Positions 6,587 to 11,748 of a DNA stretch of 11,748 nucleotides are shown here, in pieces. Position numbers and translations under genes: made by a program. The DNA is from Bacilli bacterium (GTDB taxonomy: Bacteria > Bacillota_I > Bacilli_A > ML615J-28 > CAG-698). Position 1 is the stretch's first letter. Each line of letters opens with the position of its first letter. The notes below the pieces were generated by a model. That model was given only the letters and a program-made list of their open reading frames with translations, did no database searches and was not told the DNA's origin. The stretch is taken from the NCBI GenBank assembly GCA_028693885.1, contig JAQUUM010000024.1, positions 1-11,748 of the forward strand, read 5' to 3'.

Positions 6587-7335
6587 TGAATAGTATATTC
6601 AAAACTGAAGATTTGAACTTAAAATATGATGAAAATCATGTTTTAAAAAATATTAACTTAAATATTTATGAAAAAAATGTTACAGCATTTATTGGTCCTT
6701 CAGGTTGCGGCAAATCAACATTTTTAAGATGTTTAAACAGAATGAATGAGTTAATTTGTGGGTGTAAAATAACTGGAGATATTTTTTATGATAGTGAAAA
6801 TATTAGTAGTATTGATGCGATTAAGCTAAGAACTACAGTAGGCATGGTTTTTCAAAGTCCCAATCCTTTCCCTATGAGTATTTTTGATAACGTTGCATAT
6901 GGCTTAAGATGTCAGGGCATTAAAAATAAAGCTACCTTAAAAGAAATAGTTATTGATGCTTTAAGAAAAGCATCATTATATGAAGAAGTAAAAGATAGGT
7001 TAAAAGAAAATGCTTTAAGTTTATCAGGAGGACAGCAACAGCGTTTATGTATTGCAAGATGTATTGCGATGCAACCGAAAGTGATTTTAATGGATGAACC
7101 AACCAGTGCACTTGATCCGATTGCTACTTTAAAAATTGAAGAACTAATTTTTGAACTTAAAAATCAATATACAATTATAATCGTTACTCATAATATGCAA
7201 CAAGCCGCAAGAATTAGTGATTATACTGCATTTTTCTTATTAGGAGAGATTGTTGAATATGATAAAACTGAAAATATTTTTAAAAGTCCTAAAAATAAAA
7301 AAACTGAAGATTATATAACAGGAAGGTTTGGTTAA
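6586..7335 (+). CDS. pstB: Phosphate ABC transporter ATP-binding protein PstB
   Basis: Cytoplasmic ATPase driving phosphate import, 249 residues, the usual PstB length. All nucleotide-binding elements are intact: A-loop Tyr14, Walker [10 protein letters not shown] (37-45), Q-loop Gln90 in the PstB-typical [20 protein letters not shown], signature LSGGQQQRL (146-154), Walker B VILMDEP (166-172), D-loop SALD (174-177) and H-loop His202 in [13 protein letters not shown] just after Walker A is also characteristic of PstB. The start is GTG at 6586, supported by AGGAGGT 6 bp upstream and by the position of the A-loop relative to the N-terminus. It shares one base with the pstA stop. Two PstB subunits should dock on the coupling loops of PstC and PstA. 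Confidence 0.96.
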   Translation: MNSIFKTEDLNLKYDENHVLKNINLNIYEKNVTAFIGPSGCGKSTFLRCLNRMNELICGCKITGDIFYDSENISSIDAIKLRTTVGMVFQSPNPFPMSIFDNVAYGLRCQGIKNKATLKEIVIDALRKASLYEEVKDRLKENALSLSGGQQQRLCIARCIAMQPKVILMDEPTSALDPIATLKIEELIFELKNQYTIIIVTHNMQQAARISDYTAFFLLGEIVEYDKTENIFKSPKNKKTEDYITGRFG

Positions 7336-7339
7336 AAAT

Positions 7340-7987
7340 ATGAATATGCAATTAGATAAAGATTTAGAATTGTTAAATAAAATGTTATTTCAAATGTCAG
7401 ATCTTGTTGTGAAAAACATTAGCGAAGCTTTTAGTTTTTATAAAGGCGAACTTAAAGAAGAAGAGTTAGACATAAATGATGATATTATAGATCAATATGA
7501 AAAACTTATTGAAGGTCTATGTTTAAGCATTATTTTAAGAGAACGTCCATATGCAAAAGATTTAAGACAGGTAACTGGGATTTTGAAATTAGTAGCTGAT
7601 TTAGAAAGAATAGGAGATCATGCTGAGGATATAATGGAGTTTAGTATAAAACTAAAAGACTTAAAAAATGGAAAAATTGAAAAAATGGAAAAGTTTGTTA
7701 ATGTAACTCTTTCAATGGTTAAAGAATCGATTTTAAGTTATATAAATAAAGATATGTCTCTAGCTAAAGATGTAATAAAAAGAGACGAAGTAGTTGATAA
7801 AATTTATTTAGAAATGATTGAACACTTTGTAGAAGAAGGAACAAAAGAGAAAATAGGGGTTTTGTTTGCTATTTATAACACATTAGTGGTAAAATATATT
7901 GAAAGAATAGCTGACCATGCAGTAAATATTGCCGAGTGGGTAATATATATAAGTAGTGGTTTTCATAAAGAAGAGAAGATATTTTGA
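7340..7987 (+). CDS. phoU: Phosphate-signalling protein PhoU
   Basis: Cytoplasmic negative regulator that links Pst transporter state to the PhoR kinase, 215 residues and all-helical by sequence. The two-fold repeat of PhoU is visible through its metal-binding motifs: DLERIGDHAED (87-97) in the first three-helix bundle and IERIADHAVNIAEW (187-200) in the second. The family-typical RPYAKDLRQVTGILKL precedes the first. Start choice is uncertain. TTG 7328 overlaps pstB but lies only 1 bp from AGGAAGG (7320-7326). ATG 7340 lies 13 bp from it, a long spacing, and ATG 7346 is a further option. ATG 7340 gives MNMQLDKDLELLNKML, which fits the usual PhoU N-terminus. Translation probably depends on ribosomes finishing pstB 4 bp upstream, which would keep PhoU low. 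Confidence 0.92.
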   Translation: MNMQLDKDLELLNKMLFQMSDLVVKNISEAFSFYKGELKEEELDINDDIIDQYEKLIEGLCLSIILRERPYAKDLRQVTGILKLVADLERIGDHAEDIMEFSIKLKDLKNGKIEKMEKFVNVTLSMVKESILSYINKDMSLAKDVIKRDEVVDKIYLEMIEHFVEEGTKEKIGVLFAIYNTLVVKYIERIADHAVNIAEWVIYISSGFHKEEKIF

Positions 7988-7995
7988 GGTAAATT

Positions 7996-8667
7996 ATGAA
8001 AAAATTAATTTATTCAGTTGAAGATGATTTAGATATCGCTTATATAATTAATACAACTTTGACTAAACAAGGCTATGATATAAAAACTTTTTATAATGGA
8101 AAAAGTTTTTTTGAAGCTTTTAATAATCAAAAGCCTGATATGATATTACTTGATATGATGTTACCTGACATTAGCGGGTCTGATATTTTGAGAGAAATCA
8201 GAAGTGATTCTAGTAATGATGATTTAGATATTATTATAATTTCAGCTAATAATTTATTAAGTAATAAAATTGATGGTCTTGATTTAGGAGCTGATGACTA
8301 TATTGAAAAACCTTTTAATATTTTAGAATTGATGTCTAGAATAAATGCTAAGTTTAGAAGACATAAAAAAACAAATGTTTTAAAAACAAATGATTTAATT
8401 TTAGATATTAATAAACATACTTGTTTTAGAGGTGAAGAAGAAGTTTCACTAACAGTAAAAGAATTTGAAATTCTAAATTTATTAATGAACAAAGCAGGTG
8501 AGGTTATATCAAGAGATGATATAATTAGTCAAATTTGGGGGACTGATTGTGTTTTTGAAACAAGAGCAATTGATATGCATATAAAATCTATTAGAGAAAA
8601 AATAACTGATAAAGATGCTAAAATTATTAAAACAGTTCATGGAATAGGATATAAAATAATAGTATGA
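7996..8667 (+). CDS. phoP: OmpR/PhoB-family response regulator PhoP
   Basis: DNA-binding response regulator, 223 residues, two domains. The receiver domain (about 3-120) has the acidic pocket E9-D10-D11, phosphoacceptor Asp53 in ILLDMMLPDISG, Ser83 in place of the conserved Thr/Ser, and Lys105 in YIEKPF. The C-terminal winged helix (about 130-223) shows SLTVKEFEILNLLMNKAGEVISR and the closing VHGIGYKI typical of OmpR/PhoB proteins. Target is inferred to be the TTTACA repeats at 3428-3454, which would make the operon self-activating. Ribosome site GAGGT (7986-7990) lies 5 bp before ATG 7996 and overlaps the phoU stop. The last bases overlap the phoR start by 4 bp (ATGA). Named PhoP rather than a generic regulator because of its pst and phoU neighbours and its PhoR-type partner. 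Confidence 0.92.
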   Translation: MKKLIYSVEDDLDIAYIINTTLTKQGYDIKTFYNGKSFFEAFNNQKPDMILLDMMLPDISGSDILREIRSDSSNDDLDIIIISANNLLSNKIDGLDLGADDYIEKPFNILELMSRINAKFRRHKKTNVLKTNDLILDINKHTCFRGEEEVSLTVKEFEILNLLMNKAGEVISRDDIISQIWGTDCVFETRAIDMHIKSIREKITDKDAKIIKTVHGIGYKIIV

Positions 8668-10334
8668 GAAAAAAACTGATTATTACTAATTCGATTATTG
8701 TCTTTGTATCGCTTGTTATATTGCTAATTGTTAGTGGTATTATAATTTCAAAAGTAAATGATAATAATACAAAAGAAGAAATAAAGAGTTATTTAAATAT
8801 TGCTGAGGGTGTATTTACTGGTAGTAATTACACTGAAACTGTTGAGATAATAAATAATGCTAAACCTACTTTAAGAATAACTTTTATTTCTTTAGATGGT
8901 GAAGTATTGTATGATACTTTAGCAGAAGGGGAGCTAGATTCTCATAGTAATAGACCTGAGATAATTAACTTAGGAACCGTAGTTACGAGATATTCAGATA
9001 CATTGAGTTTAAGAATGATGTATGTTGCTAGCGTAGATAGTGGGGTATATTTAAGGGTTGCTATACCTATTTCTTCTGTTAACAATATAATTTTTAACTT
9101 TATGTTAGTTTCGATTATTACATTGATTATTATTACTATCCTATCGATTTTAATTATGATGCCAATTAATAAAGAAACTTTAAAACCACTTAAAAAAGTA
9201 GTTGATAAAATGGAAAAAATAGTAGAATTTAGTGGTGATTATTATTATGATAATATTGAAACACTTTCACATCATATTGATAAAGTAAGTAATTTATTAA
9301 ATGAAAGAATAAAAGATGTAGAAGAAGAAAAACAAAAAGTTGATTTTATTCTTAATAATATGAATCAAGGGTTAATAGTAATATCTTCTGATAAAAAAGT
9401 AGTTTTAGTTAATGACTATATTTGTAATATATTTAATTTAAAAAAAGAAAATATAATAAATAAAGATTATTTGTATGTAATTAGGGATGTTGAACTTCAA
9501 AAACAAATTTCTAAAGCTATTGAAGATAGCCTTATAAGTAGTTTAGAAATCAAGGTTTCTGATCAAGTCTATTTGGTTTATTTTAATACTATAAAAAATA
9601 GTTGGTTAACACATTCTAATAGTAAATCAGGAGTTGCTTTACTTTTTACGAATATTACAAAAACTAAAAAAATTGAAATTATTAAAAAAGAGTTTTTTGC
9701 TAATGCATCGCATGAATTAAAAAGCCCTTTAACAACAATTATAGGGTATCAACAAATGATTCAAGAAGGAATTATTAAAGATAAAAAAGAAATAGAATTA
9801 GCTACTGCTAATACTATAAAAGAAGCTAATCGAATGAATGCAATTCTTTCCGAGATGCTTGAATTATCTAAATTAGAGAATATTAAAAAACCTAAAATAG
9901 ATGATGTTGATATCTCTTTAATAATTAAAGATATTATTAACAGTTGTAGTAACAATATAAAAAATAAAAATCTCTCTATCAATTTAGACTTAAAAGATGT
10001 TATAATAAAAATGAACACTGATCATGCTATTCATTTAGTTAGAAATCTAATTGACAATGCAATAAAATATAATATTGATCAAGGGTTTATTAATATTAAA
10101 CTAGATAAGAATTTGTTAACAATTGCTGATAGTGGTATTGGAATTGATGAAGAACATCAAACAAGAATTTTTGAAAGATTTTATCGTGTAGATAAGGGAA
10201 AGAGCAAGGAATTAGGTGGCACTGGGTTAGGTCTTGCGATTGTCAAACACATATGCTCTTTATACAATTTTAATATTTCACTAAAAAGTAAAAAAAATCA
10301 AGGCACAGAGTTTACTATCGATTTTAAAAGTTAG
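8664..10334 (+). CDS. phoR: Sensor histidine kinase PhoR
   Basis: Membrane kinase partner of PhoP, 556 residues. Domains in order: membrane segment 1 (about 6-30); extracytoplasmic sensor (about 31-140) with PhoR-typical RITFISLDGEVLYD, SHSNRPEI and LRMMYVASVDSG; membrane segment 2 (about 142-167); a HAMP-like linker and coiled coil (168-220); a PAS domain (about 222-335, starting VDFILNNMNQGLIVIS); a dimerisation and phosphotransfer domain with His350 in FFANASHELKSPLTTIIGY; and the ATPase domain with N-box Asn465 (NLIDNAIKY), G1 DSGIGID (489-495), F-box RIFERFYRVDKG and G2 GGTGLGLA (518-525). All catalytic motifs are intact, so it should be an active kinase/phosphatase. In known systems PhoR senses phosphate through PstB/PhoU or cell-wall intermediates rather than free phosphate; which applies here cannot be read from sequence. 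Starts by 4-bp overlap with phoP. Confidence 0.93.
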   Translation: MRKKLIITNSIIVFVSLVILLIVSGIIISKVNDNNTKEEIKSYLNIAEGVFTGSNYTETVEIINNAKPTLRITFISLDGEVLYDTLAEGELDSHSNRPEIINLGTVVTRYSDTLSLRMMYVASVDSGVYLRVAIPISSVNNIIFNFMLVSIITLIIITILSILIMMPINKETLKPLKKVVDKMEKIVEFSGDYYYDNIETLSHHIDKVSNLLNERIKDVEEEKQKVDFILNNMNQGLIVISSDKKVVLVNDYICNIFNLKKENIINKDYLYVIRDVELQKQISKAIEDSLISSLEIKVSDQVYLVYFNTIKNSWLTHSNSKSGVALLFTNITKTKKIEIIKKEFFANASHELKSPLTTIIGYQQMIQEGIIKDKKEIELATANTIKEANRMNAILSEMLELSKLENIKKPKIDDVDISLIIKDIINSCSNNIKNKNLSINLDLKDVIIKMNTDHAIHLVRNLIDNAIKYNIDQGFINIKLDKNLLTIADSGIGIDEEHQTRIFERFYRVDKGKSKELGGTGLGLAIVKHICSLYNFNISLKSKKNQGTEFTIDFKS

Positions 10335-10351
10335 CATTAATAGGAGAGGCT

Positions 10352-11044
10352 ATGGCTTTGTCAACAAAACCACTTAGAAAACCATTTTTTAGATTTATAA
10401 AGAGTATTTTAAGAATTTTTAAAAGAAAACCTAAATTTGTTAATTTAGGTAATGATTTAGAAGATTCATCAATTTATTTATGCAATCATGTTGGGGCTAA
10501 TGGCCCTATCACATTAGAACTGTATTTCCCTAAGAATTTTAGATTTTGGGGGACTTATGAAATGTGTGGTGGAATAAAAGCTAGATGGAATTATCTTGCT
10601 AAAAATTATTTTTTGAAAAAGAAACACAATTCTAGATTTGCTTCAAATTTGAAAGCTAGTATTATATCACCGTTTAGTGGTTTGTTTTATAAAGGCATGC
10701 AACTTATTCCAACTTATCCAGATCAAAGAATGATAAAAACAATCGAATATAGTTTAGATTTGTTAGAAAACCAAACTAATCTCTTAATTTTTCCTGAAAA
10801 TTCAAGTGATGGATATCACGATGAATTAAAAGAATATTATGGTGGGTTTTATTTTCTTGCAACTAAGTTTTATGAGAAAAATAAAAAAGATATTAAAATT
10901 TATAATATGTATTTCCAAAGAAAGAAAAATGTTTTTATTATTGATAAAGCTAGTTCTTTTCTTGAACTAAAAGAGAAAAATTTAAATCATAAAGAGATTG
11001 CTTTGATGTTTAAAAATAGAGCAAATGAGCTTTCTAAAATGTAA
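10352..11044 (+). CDS. PlsC-like glycerolipid acyltransferase with degenerate HX4D motif
   Basis: A 230-residue protein resembling 1-acyl-glycerol-3-phosphate acyltransferases (PlsC/LPLAT). The motif I region reads YLCNHVGANGP, with His46, but the residue five positions later is Gly51 where Asp is expected in HX4D. The motif III region reads LLIFPENSSDG (144-154), resembling the family's FPEGTRS. The N-terminus is strongly basic (KPLRKPFFRFIKSILRIFKRKPK), suited to peripheral membrane association; there is no clear membrane-spanning segment. The altered motifs leave catalysis uncertain: it may be a divergent active subgroup or have another acyl acceptor. AGGAG (10342-10346) lies 5 bp before ATG 10352. 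It is 17 bp downstream of phoR, before the operon's only terminator, so it should be induced with the Pst system. A link to membrane lipid adjustment under phosphate limitation is inference. Confidence 0.7.
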   Translation: MALSTKPLRKPFFRFIKSILRIFKRKPKFVNLGNDLEDSSIYLCNHVGANGPITLELYFPKNFRFWGTYEMCGGIKARWNYLAKNYFLKKKHNSRFASNLKASIISPFSGLFYKGMQLIPTYPDQRMIKTIEYSLDLLENQTNLLIFPENSSDGYHDELKEYYGGFYFLATKFYEKNKKDIKIYNMYFQRKKNVFIIDKASSFLELKEKNLNHKEIALMFKNRANELSKM

Positions 11045-11077
11045 GATAAGATATTTATGTATCTTATCTTTCTTTTT
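11043..11077 (+). terminator. Intrinsic terminator of the pst-pho operon
   Basis: AAGATAAGATA (11043-11053) pairs perfectly with TATCTTATCTT (11060-11070), an 11-bp stem with a 6-base loop, followed by the T-rich tail TTTCTTTTT (11069-11077). The stem begins inside the stop codon of the acyltransferase. It is the first convincing terminator after 3430, supporting one transcript from pstS to the acyltransferase. Confidence 0.9.
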
Positions 11078-11099
11078 ATGTAAATTAGTAATAAAAAAA

Positions 11100-11128
11100 T
11101 ATGCAGAAAACGTTTTTTGTGTTATAAT
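11100..11128 (+). promoter_or_regulatory. Promoter of the GHL10-type hydrolase gene
   Basis: A perfect -10 TATAAT lies at 11123-11128, preceded at 17 bp by a weak -35 TATGCA (11100-11105, 3 of 6). It is placed after the operon terminator and about 50 bp before the hydrolase start codon. Confidence 0.5.
11105..11118 (+). promoter_or_regulatory. cre-like site (possible CcpA operator)
   Basis: The 14-mer here matches the Bacillus cre form TGAAAACGTTTTCA at 11 of 14 positions, with a perfect AAAACGTTTT palindrome at 11107-11116. It covers the -35/spacer region of the promoter before the GHL10 gene, where a bound repressor would block transcription. CcpA control of a glycosyl hydrolase gene would make sense, but no ccpA gene is visible here, and A/T runs around CG can arise by chance. 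Confidence 0.4.
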
Positions 11129-11179
11129 AAAATGTATGCGTTTTTATTAAATATAAAAATTAGAAAAAATAGGTGAAAC

Positions 11180-11748
11180 ATGAAAAACTTCATAAAATTT
11201 AGTATTATCTCATTGATTTTTATGTTTATTATTGTAGTTAATATTAATGGAGAAGTGGGTTATACTTTAACTGGACTTGAAATTGATGGAACTAAAATTT
11301 ACTATAAAGGTACTCAAACTCAAGTTCAAACACCTGATACTTATATAGATAGAAAATATGATATGAGGGCTGTTTGGGTAACTCCGATTTCTGGTGATGT
11401 TAGAATTAATACTGAGGCTAATTTTAGAAGTGAATTAGAAGAAGTTTTTGAAACAATGAAATTTTTTAATTTAAATACTTTAATATTTCATGTTAGATCT
11501 CATAATGATGCTTACTATCCTTCACTTTTAAATCCGAAGTCTACAAGAGTTTTAAATATTGATTTTAATACTTTCGATCCTCTAGAATGGGTGATCAAAA
11601 GATGTCATGAAGAAGGCTTTGAATTTCATGCATGGCTTAATCCATATCGTGCAACAGCCTTTCCAGCTTCATATTATCCTGATGCTAATCCTGCAAAAGA
11701 TCCTGCAAACACTTTAACAGCAAATGATGGAATAATATTGAATCCAGG
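11180..11748 (+). CDS. GHL10-family (DUF187) glycosyl hydrolase-like protein, 3' truncated by the window
   Basis: The frame is open from ATG 11180 to the window end, giving 189 codons of a longer gene. Residues 1-24 form an export signal (MKNFIKFSIISLIFMFIIVVNING) with no lipobox Cys, so the protein is secreted or membrane-anchored. The GHL10 domain begins near residue 62 with MRAVWVTPISGDV, followed by the strand-helix pattern NLNTLIFHVRSHNDAYYPS and FEFHAWLNPYRA, all characteristic of the family 10 glycosylhydrolase-like (TIM-barrel) fold. Members act on cell-wall or extracellular glycans; the substrate cannot be told from this part. AGGTGA (11171-11176) lies 3 bp before the ATG, a short spacing. 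It has its own promoter with a cre-like site and lies beyond the operon terminator, so it belongs to a separate unit. Confidence 0.85.
   Translation, partial: MKNFIKFSIISLIFMFIIVVNINGEVGYTLTGLEIDGTKIYYKGTQTQVQTPDTYIDRKYDMRAVWVTPISGDVRINTEANFRSELEEVFETMKFFNLNTLIFHVRSHNDAYYPSLLNPKSTRVLNIDFNTFDPLEWVIKRCHEEGFEFHAWLNPYRATAFPASYYPDANPAKDPANTLTANDGIILNP

Noticed and set aside
8298..8492. 64-codon open frame on the - strand inside phoP
   Set aside because: Antisense to the conserved receiver/winged-helix region, with no independent signals.
9761..10018. 85-codon hydrophobic open frame on the - strand inside phoR
   Set aside because: Antisense to the HisKA/ATPase region; the apparent hydrophobicity comes from complementing A-rich Lys/Glu/Asn codons.
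302..11748. Mycoplasma-type code with UGA as Trp
   Set aside because: TGA closes several genes exactly at family-typical C-termini or at ATGA overlaps, and Trp is encoded by TGG throughout.

Overview
The window is AT-rich and compactly coded, with every gene on the + strand. TGG encodes Trp, and TGA is a genuine stop for at least four genes (the InlB-type lipoprotein, pstC, phoU, phoP), so the standard genetic code applies. AT-richness, Gram-positive-type lipoproteins, AGGAGG ribosome sites, a PhoP/PhoR pair and Listeria-Bacteroides surface repeats suggest a Bacillota or a standard-code Mycoplasmatota relative (Acholeplasma/Izemoplasma-like or an Erysipelotrichia-type lineage). The lineage is inferred; no rRNA or tRNA is present to confirm it.

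Layout: (1) 37-2275, a two-gene unit: a 64-residue Cys-rich protein of unknown function and a 657-residue surface lipoprotein with two InlB-type repeats and a C-terminal Big_2-like domain. (2) 2275-3430, a single-gene unit: an SDR-type NAD(P)-binding protein with its own promoter, overlapped by an inverted repeat, and a strong palindromic terminator. (3) 3428-11077, a phosphate operon: three TTTACA repeats with PHO-box spacing, a perfect -10 with a poor -35, then pstS-pstC-pstA-pstB-phoU-phoP-phoR and a PlsC-like acyltransferase, closed by an intrinsic terminator. Genes overlap or lie within 17 bp of each other. (4) 11105-11748, a promoter with a cre-like site and the first 189 codons of a GHL10-type glycosyl hydrolase running off the window.

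How it works together: PstS captures phosphate outside the cell, PstC/PstA form the channel and PstB powers it. PhoU links transporter state to the PhoR kinase, and PhoR phosphorylates PhoP. PhoP would bind the TTTACA repeats and activate the whole operon, including its own gene, in a positive feedback loop.

The most unusual feature is PstS. The elements that normally form the C-terminal half of the protein come first, directly after the lipoprotein signal, and those that normally form the N-terminal half come last. Each element occurs once and the total length is normal, which reads as a natural circular permutation. PstA also has an extra extracytoplasmic segment of roughly 100 residues, and the acyltransferase lacks the Asp of the HX4D motif. 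No intergenic stretch exceeds 300 bases, and I saw no RNA gene, mobile element or CRISPR array.
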